A stretch of DNA of 64,000 bases from the NCBI GenBank assembly GCA_963281255.1, contig OY725491.1, positions 5,134,857-5,198,856 on the forward strand, read 5' to 3'. The position numbers and the translations under genes were made by a program. The stretch comes from Aphrocallistes beatrix. Taxonomy: Eukaryota > Porifera > Hexactinellida > Sceptrulophora > Aphrocallistidae. Positions 36,601 through 43,130 of the stretch are shown here, one piece after another; position 1 is the first letter of the stretch; the number at the start of each line of letters is the position of its first letter. The notes under the pieces were generated by a model, which was not told the DNA's origin, searched no databases, and saw nothing but the letters and a program-made list of their open reading frames with translations.

Positions 36601-37951
36601 TTCCAATTGTTTTCTACTCAAAGTATATGCAGAATTACATACCAAACAAAATTAAATACCAAATCTTTTTACTACTTGTACTATAACTATGATAGATTAT
36701 CATATATCATAGGCGCCAAGTTTTGGAAAATAGAATAAAACCTGGGGGGGCCAAGAGTGAGCGACGGTAAGGGGGGGCTTGGCCCCCAGAAAAATTTTTA
36801 ATCTTAGATGCTCAGCTATCGATAAACAGCTATTGTTGTTATCTAGAGAAAAGAAAAGATCGGACTTTAGTTGAAGAAAAATGTAATTGGGATATATATT
36901 TAGACTCAATTAACATCATTTTCGGTTTAGTTGTAACCTATAAGCTTGTGTACAGTCCTGCCATACCACAGCTTCCTACACCGCTCCATTGCCCAGCACC
37001 ACGCCCCCCTACAGGCTCCAAACCTGGGGGGCATCCCCCCCCAGGTACCCAAACTTGGCGCCTATGTCATATACATGTATAAACGTAGGCCTAAACTTTG
37101 TCAAAGTGGAGTGTCCCCAATTAGTATGACTTATTGATTGTATCTAAAGGGTTTAAACAAAATCTTAATTTTGACCAACTATTATGTTTATATCAGGAGA
37201 CTATATGTTGTAGTCTCTTTTACTGATATAGGAAAACAGTTGAGTGCAAAAACCAATTTAAGACTGGATTGTAAGCTAAATGCTACTTGGAAAGAATACA
37301 AATTCTACAGAGATGTTGACCAGTTAGTCAAGATTCCGAACTGTAGCCAACAGGGTTAGATCCAGCCCTGAATCTCATAGGGAGGCTAAGAAGGTATAAT
37401 TTTTTTCAGGGGGTGCTAGTCCCCCTTGAAGGGGTGGCTACTGAGGGGGAGAGATTGACTTCCGAATCTCAGAGGGGGATAAAGGAGGTCCAAAATATTT
37501 TCAGGGGGGGCAACCCCCCCCCCCCCCGAGGGGTGGCTAGATGCAAACCTGGTAACCAACTTAACTCGATCCCCATCTCTACATATTTGAAACAAATATT
37601 CTCTATTTAGAACCATCTGAGATATATGCATCTCCTTATAATACCGTGGATAAGGATGCTATCTACGAACTCTATCCAGGAGAGAAAAAGGATTTTGAAG
37701 CTGCAACACCTGGGATAGCCGATGAAAAAATGTCAGGATATGATAACCCTGTTTATACTAATGATACGCTAGAAAATCCTCCAGTCTACTCTAACCTATC
37801 TAAACTCGAAATGGTGACTGAAGTTCACTCTAATCCGATGTATCTGCAATCTCCTAGTGCAGGCTACACGGATGAACTCTACTCTAATATTGCGGATGTG
37901 ACTGAATCAGACACTCAGGCGTTTTTTGAACCAGATGAGGCTGAAACTTGA
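13096..37951 (+). CDS. SRCR-repeat adhesion-type GPCR with Ig, GAIN/GPS and tyrosine-rich tail (25 exons)
   Basis: Joining 25 exons in phase gives a coding length of 8,171 nt, about 2,720 residues. Order: signal peptide; 17 SRCR-like modules alternating A (six Cys, exons 2,4,...,18) and B (eight Cys, exons 3,5,...,17); Thr/Ser linker; I-set Ig domain; GAIN region; GPS with HLT cleavage site; seven membrane helices with secretin/adhesion-class hallmarks ([19 protein letters not shown] in TM5, [20 protein letters not shown] in TM7); cytoplasmic tail with ten Tyr. SRCR modules usually bind proteins or microbial ligands, so the likely role is a surface sensor that autocleaves at the GPS and signals through the 7TM and tail (inference). 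All module exons are phase 1-1. Exon 5 has a stop and exon 6 a one-base frameshift; the rest are open. Introns carry many transposon remnants. The domain calls are firm; the single-gene model rests on consistent phases. Confidence 0.8.
13248..13389. mobile_element. Pogo-like MITE in receptor intron 1
   Basis: Ends CAAGGGAACTCGCTTATTAT and, inverted, CAGTGGAATTCGCTTATTAG, bordered by TA. It is the same family as the MITE after the fucosyltransferase stop (2901-3054). Confidence 0.6.
14550..14855 (+). CDS. Receptor exon 2: SRCR module A1
   Basis: A canonical SRCR start ([18 protein letters not shown]), then [20 protein letters not shown] and four more cysteines. Acceptor TTAG at 14546-14549 and donor G|GTAAGT; 102 codons, phase 1-1. 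Confidence 0.85.
15308..15750. mobile_element. MITE-like repeat with GGAGCGC motifs
   Basis: It has short inverted ends (GAGCGCACTCC and GGAGCGCGCTCC) and many copies of GGAGCGC/GCGCTCC throughout, within receptor intron 2. No coding capacity. Confidence 0.45.
16079..16390 (+). CDS. Receptor exon 3: SRCR-like module B1
   Basis: Eight-cysteine variant: DYCQSY..., [20 protein letters not shown], then [20 protein letters not shown] and a final C. Phase 1-1, 104 codons; acceptor CTTAG and donor G|GTACAT. Confidence 0.8.
16540..16960. repeat. R2-type repeat (140-bp satellite-like unit), with hairpin
   Basis: Diverged copies of the 'taaacaaat..aattatcat....gatattcgaaatctacacccctaa' unit. At 16610-16634 and 16639-16663 two perfectly complementary 25-nt arms enclose a 4-nt loop. 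Confidence 0.6.
17407..17742 (+). CDS. Receptor exon 4: SRCR module A2
   Basis: The six-Cys pattern is complete. A (TAT)n microsatellite inside the exon encodes six consecutive tyrosines just before the fifth cysteine ([13 protein letters not shown]). Phase 1-1; donor G|GTAAGT. Confidence 0.8.
17839..18156 (+). pseudogene. Receptor exon 5: SRCR-like module B2 with in-frame stop
   Basis: The eight-Cys B module is recognisable from ETCATSL through WFYICPDN to NESSLCSC and ILC. A TAA at 17886-17888 interrupts it between the first and second cysteines. The length (318 nt) and phase 1-1 are conserved. It is either a real lesion, a rare allele, an assembly error or a skipped exon. The acceptor-like 'tactaac...gcgcag' just after the stop would change the phase. 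Confidence 0.7.
18331..18580 (-). repeat. R1-type repeat, internally deleted, reverse
   Basis: It runs from 'acgaattgattgaagaaactgccagg' to the GC-rich hairpin head (cggacacaaagtgtccgccg ... gcgaagcgcgcttg). It lies in receptor intron 5, next to a (TA)n tract. Confidence 0.7.
18984..19060 (+). repeat. R1 head fragment
   Basis: Only the GC-rich head is present: CAAGTGCGCTTCGCTTG, then diverged 'gccgacactgcgtatccgc' and 'gagtcgccctccgtgcacc' hairpin positions. Confidence 0.6.
19660..20230. repeat. R2-type repeat in receptor intron 5
   Basis: Two satellite-like units (19670-19930) are followed by a body ('cactttataattgagatat...aaaaggtgtgaaaaattgttttcc') shared, inverted, with 24185-24470, 27890-28120 and 62480-62740. 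Confidence 0.65.
20312..20850 (+). repeat. R1-type repeat, near full length
   Basis: The head is CAAGCGCGCTTCGCTTGCTT with the hairpin GGCGGACACTTTGTGTCCGCC. An about 450-bp body contains 'gatgacgtcat' twice and 'cagtttcttcaatcaattcg'; then comes a (TA)n tract and the tail AATCGAGTTTTAATAGTAAG. It ends 55 bp before receptor exon 6. Confidence 0.8.
20906..21219 (+). pseudogene. Receptor exon 6: SRCR module A3 with one-base frameshift
   Basis: The first half ([20 protein letters not shown]...[10 protein letters not shown]) and second half ([20 protein letters not shown]) are both clear, but they are in different frames. The shift falls in the TC-rich tract at about 21065-21095 ('cttctacctcttcttctacg'). 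The exon is 314 nt, whereas every other A/B module exon is a multiple of three, which is consistent with loss of one base. Slippage or a homopolymer-type assembly error are the obvious causes. Confidence 0.7.
21463..21762 (+). CDS. Receptor exon 7: SRCR-like module B3
   Basis: DGCESLL..., [35 protein letters not shown] and VQC give the eight-Cys pattern. Phase 1-1, 100 codons, donor A|GTATGT. Confidence 0.82.
21921..22217 (+). CDS. Receptor exon 8: SRCR module A4
   Basis: [20 protein letters not shown], then [12 protein letters not shown] and the remaining cysteines. Phase 1-1, 99 codons, donor G|GTACAG. Confidence 0.85.
22303..22617 (+). CDS. Receptor exon 9: SRCR-like module B4
   Basis: [11 protein letters not shown]..., [20 protein letters not shown] and [15 protein letters not shown]. 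Eight cysteines, phase 1-1, 105 codons. The intron before it is only 85 bp. Confidence 0.85.
22692..23012 (+). CDS. Receptor exon 10: SRCR module A5
   Basis: [20 protein letters not shown] and [17 protein letters not shown], with six cysteines. Acceptor TTTTTTTCAG, donor G|GTAAGT; preceding intron 74 bp. It is closely similar to exon 12, which suggests a recent pair duplication (exons 10-11 and 12-13). Confidence 0.87.
23241..23552 (+). CDS. Receptor exon 11: SRCR-like module B5
   Basis: [20 protein letters not shown] and [10 protein letters not shown] are followed by [15 protein letters not shown]. It is nearly identical in key blocks to exon 13 (B6), which again suggests duplication of an A-B exon pair. 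Confidence 0.87.
24185..24725. repeat. R2-type repeat in receptor intron 11
   Basis: A body with 'gcgaaattttcacacctctac' and 'aacaccttttctatacaat' is followed by two to three satellite-like units ('gagactagcttccaacggtt...'). Confidence 0.65.
25051..25439. mobile_element. hAT-type MITE containing a (GGGAAT)n microsatellite
   Basis: The ends CAGGGTTGCCGTGGGAATGG and, inverted, CAGGGTTGCCGTGGGAATGA fit hAT termini. The flanks CTAGGTTC (25043-25050) and CTAGGCTC (25440-25447) are an 8-bp duplication with one change. Inside are about 29 units of GGGAAT and a palindromic GGGATTCCCACAGG-rich segment. All the overlapping simple-sequence ORFs here are artefacts of the repeat. Confidence 0.8.
25699..26040 (+). 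CDS. Receptor exon 12: SRCR module A6
   Basis: [20 protein letters not shown] and [17 protein letters not shown], followed by a Tyr/Ser-rich loop before the last cysteine (114 codons, the longest simple A exon). Phase 1-1; donor G|GTAATA. Confidence 0.86.
26227..26538 (+). CDS. Receptor exon 13: SRCR-like module B6
   Basis: [20 protein letters not shown] is followed by [14 protein letters not shown] and [15 protein letters not shown]. Eight cysteines, 104 codons, phase 1-1. Confidence 0.87.
26994..27394. mobile_element. hAT-type MITE with perfect 8-bp target duplication
   Basis: The ends CAGGGCCGGCGACAG are inverted at both borders. The duplicated octamer CTAGCATA is exact at 26986-26993 and 27395-27402. 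The interior is non-coding with gggccc-rich edges. It lies in receptor intron 13. Confidence 0.85.
27536..27690 (-). repeat. R1-type fragment
   Basis: 'accgaattgattgaagaaactgcaaggc...gtcattgtcactttttgaa' is the tail-side third of the R1 body in reverse orientation. Confidence 0.65.
27890..28625 (-). repeat. R2-type element with satellite units and GC-rich head
   Basis: Body, then about three to four 140-bp-type units (28120-28560), then 'gagtaactccaggc...gactctgcg' and a short head. The layout is the same as 62318-63682. Confidence 0.65.
28860..29020 (-). repeat. Short R2 deletion derivative
   Basis: 'gctaggatttgtgtgtttgtccgaattgat...ctaagcgaaaac' is joined directly to the head 'gcaagcaagcgaagcgtgcttgtata'; the satellite units are missing. 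Confidence 0.6.
29195..29479 (+). CDS. Receptor exon 14: SRCR module A7
   Basis: [50 protein letters not shown] and LYC. At 95 codons it is the shortest A module. It is separated from exon 15 by an intron of only 61 bp. Confidence 0.85.
29541..29852 (+). CDS. Receptor exon 15: SRCR-like module B7
   Basis: [11 protein letters not shown]..., [20 protein letters not shown] and [14 protein letters not shown]. Eight cysteines, phase 1-1, 104 codons. Confidence 0.85.
30029..30328 (+). CDS. Receptor exon 16: SRCR module A8
   Basis: [50 protein letters not shown] and LTC. The exon lacks an internal Met near its start, so a simple ORF scan overlooks it. Phase 1-1, 100 codons; acceptor CTTGTAG, donor G|GTAAGA. 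Confidence 0.83.
30649..30957 (+). CDS. Receptor exon 17: SRCR-like module B8
   Basis: [12 protein letters not shown]..., [34 protein letters not shown] and LQC. Eight cysteines, phase 1-1, 103 codons. Confidence 0.85.
31062..31526 (+). CDS. Receptor exon 18: SRCR module A9 plus Thr/Ser-rich linker
   Basis: The last A module ([40 protein letters not shown]) continues into about 55 residues of Thr/Ser/Pro. These contain three tandem [12 protein letters not shown] units, a likely O-glycosylated stalk. Phase 1-1. Confidence 0.87.
31613..32196 (+). CDS. Receptor exon 19: Ig domain and start of GAIN region
   Basis: An I-set Ig domain shows [19 protein letters not shown] and the matching second cysteine in [12 protein letters not shown]. 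After about residue 90 of the exon the sequence becomes helical and acidic ([16 protein letters not shown]), consistent with GAIN subdomain A. It starts in phase 1 and ends in phase 0 at CAG|GTACCT. Confidence 0.82.
32767..33072 (+). CDS. Receptor exon 20: GAIN region, middle
   Basis: 102 codons, phase 0-0. It is helical, then beta-rich, with [15 protein letters not shown] and [13 protein letters not shown]. The assignment rests on position between the Ig domain and the GPS. Confidence 0.7.
33358..33483 (+). CDS. Receptor exon 21: GAIN region, short exon
   Basis: 42 codons, phase 0-0 ([20 protein letters not shown]...). Good acceptor and a GTGAGT donor; frame and position fit, and no motif of its own is visible. 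Confidence 0.65.
33520..33620. repeat. (TA)n microsatellite
   Basis: About 80 bp of uninterrupted TA follows exon 21. Downstream lie a pogo-like MITE and an R1 repeat. Poly-(Tyr-Ile) ORFs here are artefacts. Confidence 0.9.
33620..34025 (-). mobile_element. Pogo-like MITE, reverse copy of 11519-11925
   Basis: It shares 'gaccgttatatacaggt', 'tgacccttaaactg', 'cagtcccgtccgaaattcc' and the other blocks in inverted order. The ends merge with TA tracts. Confidence 0.65.
34046..34474 (+). repeat. R1-type repeat with internal deletion
   Basis: Head CAAGCGCGCTTCGCTTGCTT, hairpin GGCGGACACTTCGTGTCCGCC, body, (TA)n, and the tail AATCGAGTTTTAATAGTAAG. Relative to 20312-20850, about 110 bp of the body are missing. 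Confidence 0.78.
35110..35608 (+). CDS. Receptor exon 22: GPS site and TM1-TM3
   Basis: The GPS is CVFLNGTRW...[13 protein letters not shown], with the HL|T autocleavage triad present. One cysteine pair of the usual four is missing. TM1 ([20 protein letters not shown]), TM2 ([20 protein letters not shown]) and TM3 follow; TM3 is preceded by the conserved Cys ([14 protein letters not shown]) and contains [14 protein letters not shown]. Phase 0 in, phase 1 out. Confidence 0.85.
35775..36396 (+). CDS. Receptor exon 23: TM4-TM7 and start of the tail
   Basis: TM4 ([20 protein letters not shown]); extracellular loop 2 with the partner Cys ([11 protein letters not shown]); TM5 ([20 protein letters not shown]); TM6 ([20 protein letters not shown]); TM7 ([20 protein letters not shown]). 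These are secretin/adhesion-class hallmarks. A basic, Ser/Thr-rich juxtamembrane tail follows. The donor TG|GTGAGT removes the in-frame TGA at 36398. Confidence 0.87.
36711..37063. mobile_element. MITE with AGGCGCCAAGTTTGG ends
   Basis: The ends AGGCGCCAAGTTTTGG and, inverted, AGGCGCCAAGTTTGGG are followed inside by complementary CCTGGGGGGG runs. It lies wholly in receptor intron 23. A clear target duplication was not seen. Confidence 0.65.
37197..37354 (+). CDS. Receptor exon 24: proximal cytoplasmic tail
   Basis: 158 nt join the phase-2 end of exon 23 to the phase-1 start of exon 25 with no stop, which is the main evidence for this exon. It encodes [20 protein letters not shown] and a Lys/Asp/Tyr-rich stretch. 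Acceptor TATATCAG, donor CAGG|GTTAGA. I recognise no domain. Confidence 0.6.
37360..37545. repeat. G-rich tandem duplication in intron 24
   Basis: Two copies of a roughly 105-bp unit ('gaatctcag.gggggctaa.aaggt..aa.attttttcagggggg..aacccccc...gaggggtggcta') with G- and C-runs. Confidence 0.6.
37611..37951 (+). CDS. Receptor exon 25: tyrosine-rich tail and stop
   Basis: 113 codons hold ten tyrosines. Three are in YxN context (VYTND, VYSNL, LYSNI) and two in NPxY context (DNPVY, SNPMY); EIYASP and AIYELYPG are also present. Pro/Asp/Glu-rich, with no hydrophobic segment. YxN sites are consensus ligands of GRB2-type SH2 domains and NPxY of PTB/clathrin adaptors (established); use by this protein is inference. 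The stop is TGA at 37949-37951. Confidence 0.82.
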
Positions 37952-38396
37952 ATAGAATTTTCATTGTAAAGTCTCATCTTGAAAATTTGTGTGAACATTT
38001 ATTTGGTTGCTTTTGTATATTAGTAGGCTTTTAGCAGCCTAAGTTTCCTGAACTAGTTTTTTCTGCGTGATTTTATCTTTCATTTTGCTTTACCCTATTT
38101 TGTGATCCCTATGTGAGTTATATAAATTGCTTTTTTTGAGCTTCCTATTTTAAAATCGGCCAAAATTGTTAGCGCCTTGAGTTTAAGAGGTAAACTCAAG
38201 GAACTAAGAGAACGGGATTGAATAGCGACATCTTCCTCGCGGGACACTTGTCCCAGACACTTTGTCGGTCAGACATTTCGCCTCCCGGGAACCGCCCCCA
38301 TTAAATGGCAAATTAAACAAGATTGCAAACGATGTATCCTTACTATTAAAACTCGATCAATGTTTATATTTGTGTGTGTGTATATATATACAAGCG
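37952..38396. other. 3' flank of the receptor gene
   Basis: AT-rich and non-coding. An inverted pair 'ttgagtttaagagg/taaactcaa' lies near 38178-38200. The start of a (TG)/(TA) tract precedes the R1 repeat. Confidence 0.5.
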
Positions 38397-38864
38397 CGCT
38401 TCGCTTGCTTGCGCTGTGCGGCTGGAGGACACTTTGTGTCCGCCAGAGACGCCCTTTGGATGCCTAGGCTCACATTGACTAATTATAAGGTGGATAAATC
38501 TCTAACTACGTATATCTTAATGTTATAACCGATATCGCTAATTGCAAAATTTATCAATTTTTAATGCGTAATGATGGCGTCATAACAGAGTAATGAGTCA
38601 CTATTTTTTAGGATAGTTGCATCATATATGAAGAATATTAATATACACATTCTATTAAAATTTCAGCCTTCTATCACCTAAAATGACTGAGATATAGCCA
38701 AAAAAGTGAAATTTCTAAATATAAAAAGGTGGCAATGGCGTCATAATTCCATGATGAGTCGATATTTTGGTCTGAACTCAGAACTTACTGGAGCCATAGC
38801 CAAAGACCTCACATGCTAAGAATCAGCTTTCTGTGCCTGGGAGTTTCTTCAATCAATTCGTTAC

Positions 38865-38897
<33 letters not shown>

Positions 38898-38934
38898 CAG
38901 TATATATTGATGGAGTATTAATAGTAAGGATGAT
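38397..38934 (+). repeat. R1-type repeat, full length
   Basis: Head CAAGCGCGCTTCGCTTGCTT through body to (TA)n and a diverged tail (GGAGTATTAATAGTAAGGAT). Confidence 0.78.
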
Positions 38935-39009
38935 ATATCTTTAAAATCTAACAAATTTGAAGATTTTTCGAGTGATATCGATTTTAACCGTAAGACAGAC
39001 ATATTTAGA

Positions 39010-39370
39010 GCTTAGTTGACTAATTCATTAAAAATGGCAAAGAATTATGAATTATTCAAATAATTTATAATTGGAGCATTAATTAGTCAACCATTCGCTA
39101 GGTTGATTAATTCATGAATTAATGGCTAATTCGAATAATTCATAATTCCTGAAATATGAATTAATCTAATAATTCATAATTCAGGAATTATTAATTGTCC
39201 GAATAGTTCAGAATCCTGAATTATGAATTATTCGAAAAATTCATCCATATAGTTCATGATATTGTCTTGTAAAAAAACTTTCAATTTTGAATAATTCTTC
39301 TCAGGCTTGATGAATTATGAATTATTTGAATTATTCGAATAATTCATTAATTCGTGAAATGGTGAACTTA
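39010..39370. repeat. AT-rich palindromic tandem repeat
   Basis: Many copies of AATTATTCGAATAATTCAT / ATGAATTATTCGAATAATT in both orientations. The region is strongly self-complementary and non-coding. Confidence 0.75.
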
Positions 39371-39383
39371 AATTTAGAGATGT

Positions 39384-39480
39384 TATCTCCGGCGGACACA
39401 AAGTGTCCGCCAGCCGCGCAACGCAAGCAAGCGACACGCGCTTGTTTAATAATCCTTACTATTAAAACTCGATTAATGTG
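39384..39480 (-). repeat. R1 head joined to a tail
   Basis: A reverse head (cggacacaaagtgtccgcca ... cgcgcttgt) is followed after 10 bp by the reverse tail of another copy (CCTTACTATTAAAACTCGAT). Confidence 0.65.
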
Positions 39481-39515
39481 TGTATATACGTATGTGTATA
39501 TACTCGTATATATAT

Positions 39516-39537
39516 CCTTACTATTAAAACTCGATTA

Positions 39538-39632
<95 letters not shown>

Positions 39633-40118
39633 GTAACGAATTGTTGAAGAAACTGCCAGGTGCAGAAAGCTGATTTTTGGCATGTGGGAGTTTTTTGGCT
39701 ATGGCTCCAGTAAGTTCTGAGCTCAGACGAAAATGTCGACTCATCATGGAATTATGACGTCATTGTCACATTATTAAAAGTTAAGCAATACAGTTATTCG
39801 AGCATAACTCAGCCATTATAGGAAATAGAAGGCTGAAATTTTAATAGAATCTGTATATTAATATATCTCACTTATAATACATCTATCATCAAAAAACGAT
39901 GACTCATCACTCTGTTATGACGTAATCATTACGCATTAATAATTTTTTAAATTGACAAATTTGGTATTTTTCGTGCGATATCTATTATAACAGTAGGACA
40001 GACGTATTTAAAGATGTTATCACCCTTATAATTAATTCATATGACCCCAGGCGCCCAAAGTGCGCCTCCGATGGATACAAAGTGTCCGTCAGCCGCCGCA
40101 GCCCAAGCAAGCGAAGCG
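39516..40118 (-). repeat. R1-type repeat, full length, reverse
   Basis: Tail (CCTTACTATTAAAACTCGAT), long (TA)n, body ('ctgtaacgaattgttgaagaaactgcc...'), then the head ('gtgtccgtcagccgc...gcaagcgaagcgcg'). Confidence 0.78.
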
Positions 40119-40339
40119 CGATGGGGATACGAATAAGCAAAATAAGATATGATATACTAAATATAAATTTATAAGCGATTCATTTTAAGACTATTGTGGA
40201 AAGGGCATTGGTGCATTCATATTTGATATGTGAAATTCTAATATCCTGCAAGATGAGTAAGCAGTGACACTCTTACTTCATGTCACGTATCTGGTGGAAT
40301 AACTGAGTAAGCATGCATGCTAGCAATTAGCCATTTTAA
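40119..40339. other. Non-coding flank
   Basis: AT-rich and without a supportable gene; it replaces the missing C-terminal half of the neighbouring fucosyltransferase relic. Confidence 0.5.
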
Positions 40340-40916
40340 CCACATGAAGATGAGCTTTGGTGCACCCTTATTTCCATAAAAAAGGCCATTTCATATTGTT
40401 GAAACAATTGCTAGGCGCATCCACCCCTATTACTTCAGCGATCGCCTTTACATAGTCGTTGCGATTATTTGGGGGGGCGCAATTAACAGCCACAAAACTG
40501 GCCTTTGGTTGTGCACGTTTGGATACTTTCATGGCTTTGACGATATCCATATCTGGCATCAACACCAATGGAATGTCTGAGTGTCTGTTTATCAGAGATG
40601 TAGCCTGAAAATGTTGTTTTAAATATTCGAGTTTGAGTAAATGATAGTAATGTTCGCCTTCCTCCGAAGCTATGATTTTTAGTGGATGTTCTGATTTACT
40701 GTCCACGAATCTTTTGACATCTTCATTATTGATCGCTACGTAAAATTCGGCATCAGGATTTTCTGGTTCTTCCGAAAACTCACAAGGTATATCACATTCT
40801 AGCACTCTAGCATGATGGCCCTGCCAAACAAACTCGGGTATTATCTTCACATGAATTGCATCATGAAGCCTTATTAAACAGATAAAGATGAGCACTAATA
40901 TTGTAGATGACACCAT
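40340..40916 (-). pseudogene. Truncated GT10 fucosyltransferase paralogue
   Basis: The ATG at 40916 opens 182 codons that match the gene at 1765-2898 from the first residue: IHVKIIPEF, CDIPCEF, PENPDAEFY, LINRHSDIP, QPKASFVAVNC and NNRNDYVKAIAEVIG. The frame ends at a TAA (40368-40370). Homology resumes at exact spacing after the stop (WP, six positions including the stop, then CTKA, against WP-six-CTKV in the intact gene) and fades soon after. The GDP-fucose binding half is absent. It is therefore a nonsense-truncated, 3'-deleted copy that would lack transferase activity. It might still make a secreted N-terminal fragment. Confidence in the relationship is high. Confidence 0.82.
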
Positions 40917-41511
40917 TGAGCACGATATTTAAGAAGTAGATGGTTATTCAGTATTTAAGCAGGTTGAGAATTCTATCAGTGCATATTTCCACTTTTCATC
41001 TGTATTGTGTTACAATTAAACCTTTCAGCATAGCCTACTCTATTCATAGAATAAGCTATGGATATACCTATTTGCCAACTCTTTATCTGCGTTATACGTA
41101 TATAATTGTAGTTATTAATGTACCCCGCAATCTCTCCATCCCTAGCAACGTAACGGAGATCTGGCATAATTGATTGCCAAACAACAGATTTCTACCAATA
41201 AGTAGCGAATTAAACCCTGTTAGAGAGCTAGCACATCCATCCTTACACAGACTTTGTGACGTAAAATTAACGACTACAGAAATATACATACTTAGTTTAG
41301 AAGGTTTACTTGTGTATATATATTCAATTTCGCCGGATACAAGATACGCTCTATGATTACACGTGGCCAAGGAATGCAGCTACATTGTCCATCGTTCTTT
41401 TGTCTCAGCTTTAGTATGAGTTTAATTATTAGCACAATGCAGCTAAAACAATATCAAAATATCTTCGAATAAGGGAGCCCTCCTCGAAGCGTAGAGGAAC
41501 CGCCGCGAGAA
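40917..41511. other. Promoter-side flank of the truncated paralogue, otherwise empty
   Basis: On the minus strand a TTAAATA lies about 35-40 bp before the ATG at 40916. The rest is AT-rich, with small ORFs on both strands that show no domain. Confidence 0.45.
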
Positions 41512-41691
41512 AAAATTTGATGGCCCGCGGCCAGGGGTGGCGCCAGGACTTCCCCAACAGGGGGATAAATTAGAACGTGTTTTCAATTTCTTCCAATTAT
41601 TTCCCCGACAGGGGAGCTAGCATTCCACGCCAGGGGGCTGTAGTCCCCCTGCCTCCCCTGGCGTAACCACTGCCCGTGACCTCTTTTCAAA
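41512..41691. mobile_element. MITE-like repeat with GCCAGGGG ends
   Basis: GGCCAGGGGTGGCGCCAGG on the left is roughly the complement of CCTGGCGTAACCACTGCCC on the right. It contains two 'ccaggggg/cccctg' palindromes and is non-coding. Confidence 0.5.
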
Positions 41692-41860
41692 ATAGACTAC
41701 TTCCTATAAAGTCATAACATAATTTCCACGTCTAGATTCAATGGTTTACGAGTTATTAAACAAATTATCACTTAGATCACATTTGGTAATGTCTAATAAC
41801 TCGTAAGCCATTGAATCTAGACGTGGAAATTATGTTATGGCTTTATAGGAAGTAGTCTAT
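41692..41860 (+). other. Long near-perfect hairpin (67-nt arms)
   Basis: The arms at 41692-41758 and 41794-41860 are complementary at 65 of 67 positions around a 35-nt loop. Both mismatches would be U-G pairs if transcribed from the plus strand. The source could be a foldback element or an RNA-hairpin locus; no protein is encoded. Confidence 0.75.
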
Positions 41861-43130
41861 TGGCTATCAAATAAGATCAAATTTGAATGCATAGTTATTG
41901 CAGTTTTCAAGATATGACCTCAACTGATCAAAATGCGTTTCCATAGCAACGCTGGAACGTAAACTTTAATGAAAGAATCCCAAAATTTTTGCATCAAGCC
42001 CATTCAGTTCTATACAAAAAAAATTATAATAAAAACACTTAGAAGCGGCCTTAAACGGCCTCTGAAAATTACCAAATTTGTCCCAAATATAACCTATTGC
42101 GGAATCACATGATGACTAATCGAAATTTTAACAACGGATTTAGATACTTTGGCGCCATATTTATATATGCTGGTAATACATTCCGAAGTTCTATTCTGCG
42201 TCGTTCATGATTTTAGGTAGATCATGTATTTGTTCAACCATCTTCGACCGTATCCCTGGTCCTTTTTGTGAGATTTAGATGGGAGGCCTTATGTACAGAG
42301 TGATATGGTCGGACTAAATATCGGATTGTTCAGCAAATATTAGTCCTCCTAAATTAACTTTTCAACTCATTAGTGACATTTATTGCATTCCTATTACAAA
42401 GCAACAACAGCATTGCACTATTTATGTTTAGTCTATCTGCTGTAAAATATACAACAGACTTAAAATTCCTAATGCACATATCAATTGCAGAATATTGTAA
42501 GGCTTAGTGATATTATAGAGGAAGACATAAAAGCATTTTCAAAATGGTAGAAATTGAGAGTTGTCAGGTCAATTTTATATTTTTACAAAGAGGATAAAAT
42601 TTTGAGTTATACATAGAAAGCGTTTACAGGTACAAAAATGTGAATAACTCGACGAGAACTTATGGAAACAAAAAAAAATTTTATAAAACGAATTATGATT
42701 ATAAACAGTAAAATACCAAAAAATAAAACAGTTTCCAAAATATACATTTTTGTTACGTCATAGTTCCGGTTTGCTTCCGGAGTTGGTTTCAGTTCCTTTT
42801 TCACAAATAAAAAGAACTCAAAACTTAATTTACTCATGTTTTTCGTATTCTCCGAGTTTAATATAGGATGGTAATTTTACCATTGTGAAATCCTTGGTCA
42901 AACAGCAAGAATTCAAAATTTTGTGACGTCATAAGTCAAAAACCACATGACCGATTGATCTGAAATTTTCACAAAAGTAAAGACATATCAGTGGCTTGTC
43001 GCACAGCAAATTTCAGATAAATCGGTTGATGGTGGTGAAATGACTGGTTGATTTGACATGGAATTCCCCGATAATATTTTGGGTGTTCGGATTAGCAAGG
43101 GTTCGGAATAGCGAGGGTGTACTGTATTAC
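41861..43130. other. Non-coding stretch with a pogo-like end
   Basis: No gene is supportable. A 76-codon minus-strand frame (42607-42837) has one hydrophobic helix but no other support. 'gggttcggaatagcgagggt' followed by GTACTGTA at 43101-43127 resembles the right end of a pogo-like MITE whose left end I could not place. Confidence 0.45.

Noticed and set aside
42607..42837. 76-residue minus-strand ORF with one hydrophobic helix
   Set aside because: An AT-rich sequence readily gives hydrophobic frames; there is no other support.
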